Assembly: GCA_030424865.1 (NCBI GenBank)
Contig: JAUHVR010000019.1
Location: 52,646-116,645, forward strand
Length of the DNA: 64,000 nucleotides
Source of the DNA: Alphaproteobacteria bacterium
GTDB taxonomy: Bacteria > Pseudomonadota > Alphaproteobacteria > Rhodobacterales > Rhodobacteraceae
Reading direction: 5' to 3'
In this document: positions 32,610 to 41,742 of the stretch, piece after piece
Layout of the letters: each line of letters opens with the position of its first letter
Numbering within the stretch: the stretch's first letter is position 1
Translations under genes and position numbers: made by a program
Notes under the pieces: model-generated
Seen by the model: the letters and a program-made list of their open reading frames with translations, nothing else
Database searches by the model: none
Told to the model about the DNA's origin: nothing

Positions 32610-34067
32610 TCAGCCTCCGCCTCGGCTTTCCAGACGTTCGACAATCCGCGCCGGGACCTTGGCCTGCGCCAGCTGATCTAGGATTCGGGCCTTGGCCTCT
32701 TTCGGAATGCGCTTGTTGGCTTCGACCATCGCAACCAGCTTGGCGCGGCGTTCGTCAGTCAGCTCGACCATCTCGGGCGCTTCGGGAACATTTGCGCTGT
32801 CGCCACGCAGGGGGCGCACACGAATGCCTGCGCCCAGCAGCGGGGTGCGTTCGGCCACAACTTCGCGATCACGCAGCCCCCACGCGCGGACCAGAACGGA
32901 ATCGCCCTGGCGGCGCAGCAGTGTGACCGGCATGGTCTCAAGCCGGTCCTCGTCGCCGATCAGCAAGACCTCGTTCGCCGCGTTCAGCGCCGTGGCCGGC
33001 AGCCGCGCGACCCGTTCCAATGGCGGTTCGGTGATCGAGACTGTCACGAAATCCCCGGGTTTGAAGCCCCGCGCCTCGGTCAAACGCGCAAACAGCAGAC
33101 GCCCAGTCTGCCCTTCGCCCACGGCAGCGCCTTCGCGCACCAGCTTGCCCGAGGCCGTCAGGGCTGTGCCAAAGACGTCCAACGTAACGGTCACATCGAC
33201 TTCTCGAAGCTGGCCGCTCTCCGTCAAAAGCCGAGCGTACTGCTGGGTCGACACCCGGAACGCCACGTCCAGCTGATCCGGGTCGACCAGCTGCGCCAAC
33301 TGTTCGTTGGCCGACACCCGGCGCCCCTCGACGACCGAGACATCGCTCAGCGCACCGGCAAAGCCCGCCTCGATGGCCGTATCGTCCAACCGTCGTTGCG
33401 CCTCGGCCAGGGCAATTTCGGTCCTCGCGATGCGCGTTGCAGCCTGATCCACCCGTGCTTCTGCCTGGGCCAGGGCATTGCGTCGTGTCAGCACCTGCTG
33501 TTCCGCCGACGACAACGAAAACTCGGCGGCTTCGACGGCATCCGCGGTGCCGACCCCTCGGGCCGCCAGATCCAATTGCCGCTGCAACGCACGCTGGCGC
33601 AAATCCACCAGGGCCTCGGCAGCAGCAAGCTCGTCCTGCGACAGGATGATGGCCCGTGCCGCCTCTCGCTGTTCGGCCTGGGCATCCAGCAGGTCGCTGC
33701 GCACACGATCCAAAGTCGACTGGGCATCCGCCGGATCGATCCGCGCCAGCAACTCGCCCGCCGCCACGCGCCCGCCTTCGACAAAGTTCGGCGACAAGGC
33801 GGTCAGGTTCCCCCCCGTTGCAGCCCGGATTTCAAGGATGCGTCCGCTTTCGACTTCGCCAAAGGCGGTCAGGATCGGCGTGATCGTTTCGAAGTGAGCC
33901 GGAACCACGTTGACGGCAAACACCCGTTCCCGCGCCCGGTTCCCGCGTGGTTCTTCGGCAAGCCGTGCCTGTACGGCTGAACTGACCATGGATCCGGCAT
34001 AGGTCAAAAGCGCCAGCGTCACAGACACCAGGAAGAGCCCCACCAGGCTATGTCGAATGAATCTCAT
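32610..34067 (-). CDS. RND efflux periplasmic adaptor (membrane fusion protein)
   Basis: A 485-residue adaptor with an N-terminal hydrophobic anchor (SLVGLFLVSVTLALLTYAGSMV), a biotinyl-lipoyl-like domain, a long alpha-helical hairpin rich in Gln/Ala (about residues 110-215), and beta-barrel sections. It bridges the permease to an outer-membrane channel. The C-terminal tail (DERRAKLVAMVEANKRIPKEAKARILDQL) is an extra helical extension. It is first in the operon, with the permease one base downstream. The spacer upstream (34068-34157) holds no obvious regulator gene. Confidence 0.93.
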   Translation of the reverse strand: MRFIRHSLVGLFLVSVTLALLTYAGSMVSSAVQARLAEEPRGNRARERVFAVNVVPAHFETITPILTAFGEVESGRILEIRAATGGNLTALSPNFVEGGRVAAGELLARIDPADAQSTLDRVRSDLLDAQAEQREAARAIILSQDELAAAEALVDLRQRALQRQLDLAARGVGTADAVEAAEFSLSSAEQQVLTRRNALAQAEARVDQAATRIARTEIALAEAQRRLDDTAIEAGFAGALSDVSVVEGRRVSANEQLAQLVDPDQLDVAFRVSTQQYARLLTESGQLREVDVTVTLDVFGTALTASGKLVREGAAVGEGQTGRLLFARLTEARGFKPGDFVTVSITEPPLERVARLPATALNAANEVLLIGDEDRLETMPVTLLRRQGDSVLVRAWGLRDREVVAERTPLLGAGIRVRPLRGDSANVPEAPEMVELTDERRAKLVAMVEANKRIPKEAKARILDQLAQAKVPARIVERLESRGGG

Positions 34068-34157
34068 AGCGACCTTTCAACGATTTTAAGTCCCCTGCAT
34101 CAGAATGTAGGGGAACGTCGGGAATTGTAAAATCTACGGATCAAACGGCTGATCCGA

Positions 34158-34700
34158 TCACTTCCGTCGTTGATGTTCACTTAATCTTGGAAAAATTTCG
34201 ACGAAATTGCACGGACGGTGCCTAAAATCGAGCTGTTTGCGCAGAATTTCGTCCCAAGCGTCCTTGCACGCACCCGGGCTGCCCGGCAGTGCAAAGAGAT
34301 AGGTGCCATTGGCAACACCGCCCGTAGCGCGGCTTTGCACCGCGCTGGTGCCGATCTTTTGCATGCTGACGATGGTAAAGACGGTGCCAAAGGCGTCGAT
34401 CTCTTTCTCATAGACATCGCGGTGCGCCTCAACCGAGACATCACGGCCCGTTAGCCCGGTGCCACCGGTGCTGATCACCACGTCGATCTGCGGATCGGCG
34501 CACCAGGCGCGCAGCTGATCGGCGATGGCCTCACGTTCGTCGGGCAGGATCTTGCGGTCGGCCACCTGATGGCCGTCACCCTCGATCCGGCCCACAAGGG
34601 TATCGCCGGATTTGTCATCCTCCAGGCTGCGCGTGTCGCTGACCGTCAGGACGGCGATGCGGACGGGGATGAACTCTTTGCTTTCGTCTATTCTGCTCAT
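34158..34700 (-). CDS. moaB: Molybdenum cofactor biosynthesis protein B (MoaB)
   Basis: A 180-residue MogA/MoaB-fold protein that adenylylates molybdopterin before metal insertion by MoeA (15.8 kb). The signature VVISTGGTGLTGRDVSVEA and LFALPGSPGACKDAWDEIL are present. It is well away from the fdhD-mobAB-moeA operon and instead lies last in a uracil-DNA glycosylase/phosphoesterase/moaB cluster, with a 10-base gap to the upstream gene. The start at 34700 (MSRIDESKEFIPVRIAVLTVSDTRS) is the usual one. Confidence 0.94.
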   Translation of the reverse strand: MSRIDESKEFIPVRIAVLTVSDTRSLEDDKSGDTLVGRIEGDGHQVADRKILPDEREAIADQLRAWCADPQIDVVISTGGTGLTGRDVSVEAHRDVYEKEIDAFGTVFTIVSMQKIGTSAVQSRATGGVANGTYLFALPGSPGACKDAWDEILRKQLDFRHRPCNFVEIFPRLSEHQRRK

Positions 34701-34710
34701 GTCTCTATGT

Positions 34711-35304
34711 TCACATCTCGAACCAGTTGGGCGTAGGCCCCAAGTTGACGCAGCGGGTCGCACCGATCAGGCCCTCTTGCCCCCAGCTGTCATGGATATG
34801 GCCAAAAATCGCAAGCCGAGGCTGCAAGCGCTCGATCGCGGCGCGTATGGCCGTCGAGCCCAGCGTGTCGCCGCGCGATGATCTGTCTGCCACGCCAAGA
34901 GGTGGGGAGTGGGTGACCAGGATATCGACCTTGGGGGATGTGGCCAGCAGCGCCTCGGCCTGCGCCTCGCTCAGGTCGCACGACCAGTCGCCAAAGGGCG
35001 TTTCGGGAACGGCGTATCCCAAGCCGAACACGGTCAGTCCCAAGACTGTGGTTGCGCCACCGTGCAACACGCGCGTCCCCGCATGCGCCGCTGCGGTCAG
35101 TTCATCTGCGCTTTCGGCGTTTCCGGGAACGGCAATCATGGGCGCGCCAAGCCCTGTGAGCAGGGCCATCGCTTCGGCCAGTCCTTGCCTGTGATTGCAG
35201 AAATCCCCGGCGCAAATGACAAGGTCTGCCGACGCGCTGGCGTCGACCAGTGCCTTGGCTCTGGCGCGATTGTGATGCAGGTCGGAAAACGCCAGTATCT
35301 TCAT
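34711..35304 (-). CDS. Metallophosphoesterase, calcineurin-like
   Basis: A 197-residue phosphoesterase: the metal ligands appear in MKILAFSDLHHNR, CAGDFCNH, VPGNAES, VTHSPPLG and FGHIHDSWG. The canonical GNHE block is GNAE here, so a substitution sits at the proton-donor His. The protein is cytoplasmic and its substrate is unknown. The ATG at 35304 fits the start of the fold. It is downstream of the uracil-DNA glycosylase and just before moaB in the same direction. Confidence 0.88.
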   Translation of the reverse strand: MKILAFSDLHHNRARAKALVDASASADLVICAGDFCNHRQGLAEAMALLTGLGAPMIAVPGNAESADELTAAAHAGTRVLHGGATTVLGLTVFGLGYAVPETPFGDWSCDLSEAQAEALLATSPKVDILVTHSPPLGVADRSSRGDTLGSTAIRAAIERLQPRLAIFGHIHDSWGQEGLIGATRCVNLGPTPNWFEM

Positions 35305-35356
35305 CTGCAAGCGTTCCGCGTCATGTCCGCCGGATGCCCAAGCCCACCACCGCAGG

Positions 35357-36130
35357 TCATCCCAGATCCCGTAGCCGCGCCTGAAGGCTGAGCAGATCCG
35401 CCCAGGCCTCGCGTTTGGCATGGGCCTGCCGCAGCAGGTAGGCCGGGTGGAACATCGGCAGGGCGGGCTTGCCCACCGCATCAGTCCACTGCCCGCGCAG
35501 GCGGGTGATTCCGCGACGGCCCAGCAGGGCCTGACAGCTGATGTTGCCCATGATCACCAGCACATCCGGGTCCGCCAGCTGAATATGACGCCGCAGAAAG
35601 GGCATCAGCATCGCGATCTCGTCCGGTCGGGGGTCGCGGTTCTGCGGCGGGCGCCAGGGCAGGACATTGGTGATGTAAAGCGCGGCCTGCGCGTCGGGCG
35701 ATGTGCGCGATAGCCCGATGGCGTGGAACATGCGGTCCAGCAGCTGCCCGGCACGGCCCACGAAGGGCTTGCCCTGACGGTCTTCGTCGCGGCCCGGCGC
35801 CTCGCCCACGATCATCACACGGGCATTGGGCGTGCCGTCGGCAAAGACCGTGGTCCGCGCGCCCTTTTGCAACTCGCAGTGCGGATAGGCCTCAAGTGCC
35901 TGCGCCAGCGCCTCGAGCGTCGGCGCGGCGCTAGCCGCGGCCTGCGCCTCGGCCACCGGATCGGCCTCTTGCACAACCACGGGCGCAGCCACGGGCGCCT
36001 GGGCAGGCTTGGGCTCTGCCACCACCTCGAACCGGTTGACGGGCATGTCCAGAATGGTCTCGGTCACACCGAGGTCCATCTGCCATTCAAGCGCCGCGCG
36101 GGCGCTGTGCCAATCCAGCTCCGAATCCAT
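35357..36130 (-). CDS. Uracil-DNA glycosylase, family 4-like, lacking most Fe-S cysteines
   Basis: A 257-residue protein. After a low-complexity Ala/Pro/Val segment of about 60 residues comes a UDG fold with MIVGEAPGRDEDRQGKPFVGRAGQLLDRM (water-activating and uracil-binding region), ITNVLPWRPPQNRDPRPDE and MFHPAYLLRQ. It removes uracil from DNA. Classical family-4 enzymes use four Cys for a 4Fe-4S cluster. Here only two Cys are seen (AYPHCELQ and ISCQALL), so the cluster is probably absent. The start at 36130 is chosen over an upstream frame rich in Arg. Confidence 0.87.
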   Translation of the reverse strand: MDSELDWHSARAALEWQMDLGVTETILDMPVNRFEVVAEPKPAQAPVAAPVVVQEADPVAEAQAAASAAPTLEALAQALEAYPHCELQKGARTTVFADGTPNARVMIVGEAPGRDEDRQGKPFVGRAGQLLDRMFHAIGLSRTSPDAQAALYITNVLPWRPPQNRDPRPDEIAMLMPFLRRHIQLADPDVLVIMGNISCQALLGRRGITRLRGQWTDAVGKPALPMFHPAYLLRQAHAKREAWADLLSLQARLRDLG

Positions 36131-36285
36131 GACCCCACCGTATTCCGAGGAACGCCCGGCGAAAACCCACCGATCAGCCGCAGGCCTTTCGTAAAATCGC
36201 CGCAATGCGACAGCAAGCCGTCGCGCATGTCTTGCTGCCCTGCGGGACAGTTCCTATAACCCCGCCGAACCTTCGGAGCCTGCCC

Positions 36286-37236
36286 ATGCGATTTGACCAG
36301 CGTCACCTTTTGGGGATCGAGCCGCTACGGCCCGACGAAATCACGACGCTGCTGGACCTGTCCGAACGCTATGTCGCCCTGAACCGGCAGCAGCAAAAGC
36401 GGTCGACCGTTCTGGCGGGGCTGACGCAGATCAACATGTTCTTTGAAAACTCGACCCGCACGCAGGCCAGTTTCGAACTGGCGGGCAAGCGGTTGGGTGC
36501 GGACGTGATGAACATGTCGATGCAGGCGAGTTCGATCAAGAAGGGGGAAACCCTGATCGACACGGCCATGACGCTGAACGCGATGCACCCCGATCTGCTG
36601 GTGGTGCGGCATCCGCATTCGGGCGCCGTGGATCTGCTGGCGCAAAAGGTGAATTGCGCGGTGCTGAACGCGGGCGACGGGCGGCACGAACATCCGACGC
36701 AGGCGCTGCTGGACGCGCTGACCATCCGCCGCGCCAAGGGGCGGATCCACCGGCTGAACATCGCGATCTGTGGCGACATTGCGCATTCACGCGTCGCGCG
36801 GTCAAACCTGCTGCTGTTGCACAAGATGGAAAACCGCATTCGCCTGATCGGCCCGCCAACCCTGATGCCTGCAGGCATCGATGCCTTTGGGGCCGAGGTC
36901 TACGAGGACATGAAAGAGGGGCTGCAGGACGTCGACGTGGTCATGATGCTGCGCCTTCAGAAAGAGCGGATGGACGGCGGCTTCATCCCCTCGGAACGCG
37001 AATATTACCACCGCTACGGGCTGGACGCAGAAAAGCTTTCGCATGCCAAACCCGACGCGATTGTCATGCACCCCGGCCCGATGAACCGCGGCGTCGAGAT
37101 CGACGGCACGCTGGCCGACGACATCAACCGCTCGGTCATTCAGGATCAGGTGGAAATGGGTGTGGCCGTGCGCATGGCCGCCATGGACCTGCTGGCCCGC
37201 AACCTGCGCGCGCACCCAAAGGAGCTCATGGTATGA
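36286..37236 (+). CDS. pyrB: Aspartate carbamoyltransferase catalytic subunit
   Basis: Catalyses the committed step of pyrimidine synthesis. The 316-residue protein has the carbamoyl-phosphate-binding FENSTRT (residues 53-59), [10 protein letters not shown], the [11 protein letters not shown] loop and MHPGPMNRG. No pyrI regulatory gene is nearby. The downstream 180-residue gene overlaps its stop by ATGA, followed by a PH-like gene and then a degenerate dihydroorotase gene. This suggests that the pyrB product assembles with the inactive dihydroorotase, as known for Pseudomonas. The start at 36286 is [14 protein letters not shown]. Confidence 0.96.
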   Translation: MRFDQRHLLGIEPLRPDEITTLLDLSERYVALNRQQQKRSTVLAGLTQINMFFENSTRTQASFELAGKRLGADVMNMSMQASSIKKGETLIDTAMTLNAMHPDLLVVRHPHSGAVDLLAQKVNCAVLNAGDGRHEHPTQALLDALTIRRAKGRIHRLNIAICGDIAHSRVARSNLLLLHKMENRIRLIGPPTLMPAGIDAFGAEVYEDMKEGLQDVDVVMMLRLQKERMDGGFIPSEREYYHRYGLDAEKLSHAKPDAIVMHPGPMNRGVEIDGTLADDINRSVIQDQVEMGVAVRMAAMDLLARNLRAHPKELMV

Positions 37237-37775
37237 GCGCCAGGATCGACATCCGTGAAAGCGAACGGGGCGTTGTCCGCGTCTTTCTGCTGGATTTGCC
37301 CGCGCAGGCCATCGAACGCTTTACCGTGCAGGCGGGCACGGGCGAATGGCCGTTGAAATACGGGCTGGGCGCCAGCCATCTGAACGCGCATTTTGTCGAC
37401 GTCGTGGACCTGCGGGACCTGTCGGGCATGACGCTGAGCGCTTATCTGGCCGAAGGCTATGCGATCCCCAAGGCCAACCTGCGCGACGCCGAGGCGCAGT
37501 TGAACGCGCTGAAGGGCCATGTGGTGATCGTGTCCTCACGCGCCTTTGACAACCGGGCACAGACGCTGACCGTGCAGACGCCGCTGCGCTGGGTCGGCAC
37601 CTTCGAGGAACAAAGGGGCCGGACGATCTCGGCCCCGCTGCGCAGCGCTGGCGCCAAGGGCGCGATGCAGGGCAGTGACAGCGGTGACGGCGCGGGCGCG
37701 ACCGGGTTGCGCTGGCTCTGGGTGGCGCTTGGCAGCATTGCCTTTATTGCGGCGCTTGGATTTCTGTTACTCTGA
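37233..37775 (+). CDS. pyrB-coupled membrane-anchored protein, unknown
   Basis: A 180-residue protein with a soluble N-terminal ~150 residues (beta-rich start [23 protein letters not shown], then [20 protein letters not shown] and [16 protein letters not shown]) and a single C-terminal helix ([20 protein letters not shown]), so it may be tail-anchored in the inner membrane facing the cytoplasm. It overlaps the pyrB stop by 4 bases. I cannot name a family. Its place inside the pyr operon suggests a link to pyrimidine synthesis or the PyrB complex, but this is inference. Confidence 0.75.
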   Translation: MSARIDIRESERGVVRVFLLDLPAQAIERFTVQAGTGEWPLKYGLGASHLNAHFVDVVDLRDLSGMTLSAYLAEGYAIPKANLRDAEAQLNALKGHVVIVSSRAFDNRAQTLTVQTPLRWVGTFEEQRGRTISAPLRSAGAKGAMQGSDSGDGAGATGLRWLWVALGSIAFIAALGFLLL

Positions 37776-37780
37776 CCCGC

Positions 37781-38326
37781 ATGACAGATACAAATCCTCA
37801 GACCCCTCAAAACGACGGCTGGGCCGGGATCCTTGACCCGGACGAGCACATTGTCTGGCAGGGACGCCCCGACACCAAGGTCGTGATCCGCCCCGGCAAC
37901 ATCTTTCTGACACTCTTTGGAGCCTTCTTCGCAGGCTTTGCCCTGTTCTGGATGGTCCTGGCCAGTGGCGCGGGGGGCGGTATGTGGATGTTCGGCCTGA
38001 TCCATTTCTCGGTTGGCCTGGCGCTGATGGGCGGAGCGATCTTTGGTGGTGCCTACAAGCGGCGCTACACCTGGTATACGCTGACCAACCGCCGCGCCTT
38101 TATCGCGCGCAATCTGCCGGTTCTGCCCCGGTCGCTGAAAAGCTATCCGATTACATCCGAAACCCGACTTGAATATGTCGACGACACCCCCGGCACCATC
38201 TGGTTTGCCGAGGAATTCCGGCGCACCAAGAACGGTCACCGCAAACACAAGATGGGGTTCGAACGGATCCCCGACGCCCGCGAGGTCTATGGCAAGATGC
38301 GTGCGGTGCAACGAGGCGAAGAATGA
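37781..38326 (+). CDS. PH-like (bPH) two-helix membrane protein
   Basis: A 181-residue protein: LDPDEHIVWQGRPDTKVVIRPG, then two hydrophobic helices (FLTLFGAFFAGFALFWMVLA and FGLIHFSVGLALMGGAIFGG), then YTWYTLTNRRAFIARNLPVLPRSLKSYP. The pattern acidic-E-x-x-WQGRP / two helices / TNRR is that of bacterial PH-domain membrane proteins. Function unknown. The stop overlaps the pyrC start (ATGA), so it is translationally coupled inside the pyr operon. A shorter protein with a similar layout is encoded in the atp operon at 46.7 kb. Confidence 0.8.
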   Translation: MTDTNPQTPQNDGWAGILDPDEHIVWQGRPDTKVVIRPGNIFLTLFGAFFAGFALFWMVLASGAGGGMWMFGLIHFSVGLALMGGAIFGGAYKRRYTWYTLTNRRAFIARNLPVLPRSLKSYPITSETRLEYVDDTPGTIWFAEEFRRTKNGHRKHKMGFERIPDAREVYGKMRAVQRGEE

Positions 38327-39618
38327 CGAACCACCTGATCACCAATGCCCGCCTTGTCGACCCCGAGGCAGGCACCGTCACCGAAGGCGCGCTGTGGCTG
38401 AAAGACGGCCAGATTGCCGAGCGCTTTGACACGCCCCTGCCCGAAGTCTCGGCCGATCTTGTGCCGGCCGAGGCGCGCCTTGATGCGGGCGGGAAATACC
38501 TGGCGCCAGGCATCGTCGACATCGGTGTGCAGGTCTGCGAACCGGGTGAGCGGCATAAGGAAAGTTATGGCTCGGCCGGTGAGGCGGCAGCGGCAGGCGG
38601 TGTGACCACGATTGTCACCCGGCCCGACACCAACCCGACCATCGATTCGCCCGAGGTGTTGGAATTCATCCGCCGCCGCGCCAACGAGGCCGCGCCGGTG
38701 AACGTGCTGCCCATGGCCGCCCTGACCAAGGGCCGCGCCGGGGGTGAGATGACCGAGTTCGGCTTTCTGCTGGACGCGGGCGCTGTCGCCTTTTCGGACG
38801 GTCTGCGCGTGGTGCGTGACAACAAGGTTCTGAACCGGGCCATGACCTATGCCCGCTCGCTGGGCGCGCTGGTCGTGGCGCATCCGCAGGACCCGGCGTT
38901 GAGCGCGGGCGCCTCGGCCACCAGCGGCAAGTTCGCCTCGCTGCGGGGTCTGCCCGCCGTCTCGCCGATGGCCGAACGCATGGGGCTGGACCGCGACCTT
39001 GCGCTGGTCGAGATGACGGGCGTGCGCTATCACGCCGACCAGATCACCACCGCCCGCGCCCTGCCCGCGCTGGAGCGCGCCAAGGGCAACGGGTTCGACG
39101 TGACCGCCGGCACCTCGATCCACCACCTGACGCTGAATGAACTGGATGTCTCGGACTATCGCACCTTCTTCAAGGTGACGCCGCCCTTGCGGTCCGAGGA
39201 CGACCGGCAAGCGGTGATCGAGGCGGTGCGGTCCGGTCTGATCGACGTGATCTGCACCATGCACACACCGCAGGACGAAGAAAGCAAGCGCCTGCCCTTT
39301 GAGGAAGCGGCCAGCGGAGCCGTGGGTCTGGAAACCCTGCTGCCCGTCGCCATGCGCCTCTATCACGCCGACGCGCTGGATCTGCCGACGCTTTTCCGCG
39401 CGATGTCGCTGAACCCGGCGCGGCGGTTGGGACTGGACTGCGGACGCCTGACCAAAGGCGCGCCTGCGGACCTGGTTCTGTTCGACCCGGACAAGCCGCT
39501 GGTGCTGGACCGGTTCAAGCTGCGGTCGAAATCCAAGAACACGCCGTTTGACAGCGCCCGCCTGCAGGGCAAGGTGCTGGCGACTTACGTGGGCGGCACG
39601 CAGGTCTACGCCGCCTGA
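38323..39618 (+). CDS. pyrC: Dihydroorotase-like protein with degenerate metal site
   Basis: A 431-residue amidohydrolase-fold protein in the pyr operon. The usual HxH of DHOase (DxHxHxREPG) is replaced: APGIVDIGVQVCEPGERH has no His pair. The late catalytic-Asp motif (DHAPH in active enzymes) reads CTMHTPQD. Several other landmarks persist (GGVTTIVTRPDTNPTID, SIHHLTLNE). It is likely catalytically inactive and structural, like PyrC' of Pseudomonas that supports PyrB assembly. Another active dihydroorotase should exist elsewhere. It begins within the upstream PH-like gene's stop. Confidence 0.88.
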   Translation: MTNHLITNARLVDPEAGTVTEGALWLKDGQIAERFDTPLPEVSADLVPAEARLDAGGKYLAPGIVDIGVQVCEPGERHKESYGSAGEAAAAGGVTTIVTRPDTNPTIDSPEVLEFIRRRANEAAPVNVLPMAALTKGRAGGEMTEFGFLLDAGAVAFSDGLRVVRDNKVLNRAMTYARSLGALVVAHPQDPALSAGASATSGKFASLRGLPAVSPMAERMGLDRDLALVEMTGVRYHADQITTARALPALERAKGNGFDVTAGTSIHHLTLNELDVSDYRTFFKVTPPLRSEDDRQAVIEAVRSGLIDVICTMHTPQDEESKRLPFEEAASGAVGLETLLPVAMRLYHADALDLPTLFRAMSLNPARRLGLDCGRLTKGAPADLVLFDPDKPLVLDRFKLRSKSKNTPFDSARLQGKVLATYVGGTQVYAA

Positions 39619-39675
39619 TCGCTGGCCTTGTTCCGGCGCTTGGGCTAGGACGGTTGAAAGGCAGCGGAGGACCTC

Positions 39676-40269
39676 ATGGATCTGGCAACACTCGGACTTT
39701 GGGCCGTCCTTGGCTATCTGCTGGGCTCGGTGCCCTTTGGCATTCTGATCACCAAGATCATGGGTCTGGGCGACCTGCGCCAGATCGGGTCGGGCAACAT
39801 CGGCGCGACCAATGTGCTGCGCACCGGGAACAAGGCGGCGGCCGCCGGGACGCTGATCCTGGATGGCGGCAAGGCTGCGGTGGCGGTGCTGCTGGCCCGC
39901 GCGCTGGCAGGGGAAGAGGCCGCGCCGATCGCCGGGCTTGCGGCCTTTATCGGCCATTGCTTTCCAGTCTGGCTGGGGTTCAAGGGCGGCAAGGGGGTTG
40001 CGACCTTTCTGGGCCTGATGCTGGCCCTGGCCTGGCCGGTGGGCATCGCCTGTTGCCTGACCTGGCTGGCGGCGGCCTTTGCCACCCGGATTTCCAGCAT
40101 GGGGGCGCTGGTGTCCTCGGCCGCGTCGGCGGTCTGGCTCTGGGTCTTCGGCTATGGGCACCTGGCCTATCTGGGCGTTGCTCTGGCGGTGCTGGTCTTT
40201 TGGCGCCACAAGGACAACATCGCGCGGCTGCGCGCCGGGACCGAGCCCCGGATCGGCTCAAAGGGCTGA
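39676..40269 (+). CDS. plsY: Acyl-phosphate:glycerol-3-phosphate acyltransferase
   Basis: Transfers an acyl group from acyl-phosphate to glycerol-3-phosphate, the first step of membrane phospholipid synthesis. A 197-residue five-helix membrane enzyme. GSVPFGILITK, the hallmark QIGSGNIGATNVLRTGNK and FKGGKGVATFLG match PlsY. GGAGGA lies upstream of the ATG. A 57-base gap separates it from pyrC, so it could be the last gene of the pyr operon. The 3' end overlaps the convergent hydrolase gene by 12 bases. Confidence 0.96.
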   Translation: MDLATLGLWAVLGYLLGSVPFGILITKIMGLGDLRQIGSGNIGATNVLRTGNKAAAAGTLILDGGKAAVAVLLARALAGEEAAPIAGLAAFIGHCFPVWLGFKGGKGVATFLGLMLALAWPVGIACCLTWLAAAFATRISSMGALVSSAASAVWLWVFGYGHLAYLGVALAVLVFWRHKDNIARLRAGTEPRIGSKG

Positions 40270-41052
40270 GCCAATGTGCCCGCTGATCGCCGGGCCGACC
40301 TGATCGGGATGTGAGATCGGGACCATGTGGCCCGCGCCTTCGATGACGGTTTCCCGGGCGTTTGGCAAACGCGCCATCAACGCGGCATGCACGTTTTCAA
40401 GGATCGTATCGGTTGCGCCCCCGCGAACCAGCAGGACGGGCATCTCGCAAGCCTCTGGTCCACCGGGCCGAAGGATGTTCAGGCTGTCTTCCAACAGACA
40501 AGATTGCGAAGCTGCAATCAGGCGCATCTGGCGCGTCATCCTTTGGCGTTGGGCCTCGGCCAGTGCCTCCCAGGCGTCCCCCGCGCCCCAAAGGCTGGTG
40601 AACTTGCGCGCAGCCTGCAGCCAATCGCCATCCTCCATCGCCCGAGCAAAGGGCGCGGCCTTGGCGCTGTAGACGGCAAAGTCATCGGGCGCATCCTGCC
40701 GGGCTGCGGCAAAAAGCACGGGTTCGATCAATGTCAGCGAGGCCACGCGATCCGAAAGCTCTTGCGCCAGTCGCAAAGCCAGAACCGCGCCGTAGCTGTG
40801 GCCAATCAGATGCGTGCCCGGCAAGACCATTGGCGCAAGGGCCTCAAGGATCCGATGATTGACGTCACCGGTACCGTCCCAATCGGCGCTGCGGCCATGC
40901 CCTGGCAAGTCCGGCGCCCATATCGTCACCTGGTCCGTCAGATGTCGCGACACCCCATGCCAGGCCCCGCAATGGGCCAGCCCGCAGTGCAGCGCCAGGG
41001 CGTAGCCAGGGCCGCCTTGGAACTGCGTCCAGTTCAGGGAAAGTTCGGTCAC
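40258..41052 (-). CDS. Alpha/beta-hydrolase
   Basis: A 264-residue alpha/beta-hydrolase with an oxyanion-hole region (YALALHCGLAHCGAWHGV), the nucleophile elbow GHSYGAVLALRLA (catalytic Ser) and the late His in EGAGHMVPISHPD. The substrate is unknown. It is translated from the same message as the upstream isomerase-like gene, since its start overlaps that stop by 4 bases. It converges on plsY with a 12-base overlap. Confidence 0.88.
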   Translation of the reverse strand: MTELSLNWTQFQGGPGYALALHCGLAHCGAWHGVSRHLTDQVTIWAPDLPGHGRSADWDGTGDVNHRILEALAPMVLPGTHLIGHSYGAVLALRLAQELSDRVASLTLIEPVLFAAARQDAPDDFAVYSAKAAPFARAMEDGDWLQAARKFTSLWGAGDAWEALAEAQRQRMTRQMRLIAASQSCLLEDSLNILRPGGPEACEMPVLLVRGGATDTILENVHAALMARLPNARETVIEGAGHMVPISHPDQVGPAISGHIGSAL

Positions 41053-41648
41053 AGGTCCCCGCCCAGATAGGCATCGAGGTCAGCAAGCCGGTCTTGTCCC
41101 CAGAACCGTGCGCCGTCATCGGTCACATAAAAGGGCGCACCAAAGACACCCGCGTTCACCGCGTCCTCGAGGTTCTGCGCAAATTGCTCTGCACCTGTCA
41201 GCAGCCCGCTCATCGACAGGCCCGGATCGAAACCCGCATCGCCCAAGCACCGCTGCACAACCGCATCGTCGGCGATGTCCTCTTCGCCTGTCCAGACCGC
41301 CGCCAGAAAACTACGCACCAGGGCACCGACATCGCCACCGCCCGCCTGCTGCGCGGCGATGATGGCATAGCAGGACGGCGCCTGGTTCGTCGGCCAATGG
41401 GCAGGCTGAATATTGAAGGGCATGCCAAGGCGTTTGGCGCGGCGTTGCAGATCCTCGGCCCGATATTGCTGGCGATTCGGATGCCGGTCTTTGGGAGCGA
41501 CACCGCCTGTTCGCGCTAGCAGGGCCATGATGTCCATTGGCTTGTACGTTATGGTTGCACCGTGCCTGTCCGCAATCTGCTCTAATCCGTCCGAAGCCAG
41601 GTAGGTGTAGGGTGAAAGTGTGGTGAAATAGTAATCTATGTGCGGCAT
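41049..41648 (-). CDS. 2-hydroxychromene-2-carboxylate isomerase-like (DsbA-fold) protein
   Basis: A 199-residue thioredoxin-fold protein of the HCCA isomerase/kappa GST group: [28 protein letters not shown] at the N-terminus (Ser in the glutathione site instead of the CxxC of DsbA), [12 protein letters not shown], and a C-terminal [16 protein letters not shown] block ([22 protein letters not shown]). It likely uses glutathione; a role in aromatic degradation is not implied by neighbours. The start at 41648 is the natural MPHIDYY. It is divergent from prs and coupled to the downstream alpha/beta-hydrolase. Confidence 0.88.
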   Translation of the reverse strand: MPHIDYYFTTLSPYTYLASDGLEQIADRHGATITYKPMDIMALLARTGGVAPKDRHPNRQQYRAEDLQRRAKRLGMPFNIQPAHWPTNQAPSCYAIIAAQQAGGGDVGALVRSFLAAVWTGEEDIADDAVVQRCLGDAGFDPGLSMSGLLTGAEQFAQNLEDAVNAGVFGAPFYVTDDGARFWGQDRLADLDAYLGGDL

Positions 41649-41742
41649 CTGCGCCCCTCCCGGTTTCCGCGACGTTAGCCCCATGTTAAGCGGTGTCAAC
41701 GTCACGAATCTGTCATTTCACAACATCGTCGGAGCCACTCAC

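Noticed and set aside
38287..40209. Long open frame on the minus strand across pyrC and plsY (640 codons)
   Set aside because: The window has high GC and low stop-codon frequency, so antisense frames of 500-660 codons occur under real genes. The translation is low-complexity, rich in Gln, His, Arg and Gly, and lacks any motif, while the plus strand encodes clear pyrC and plsY products.
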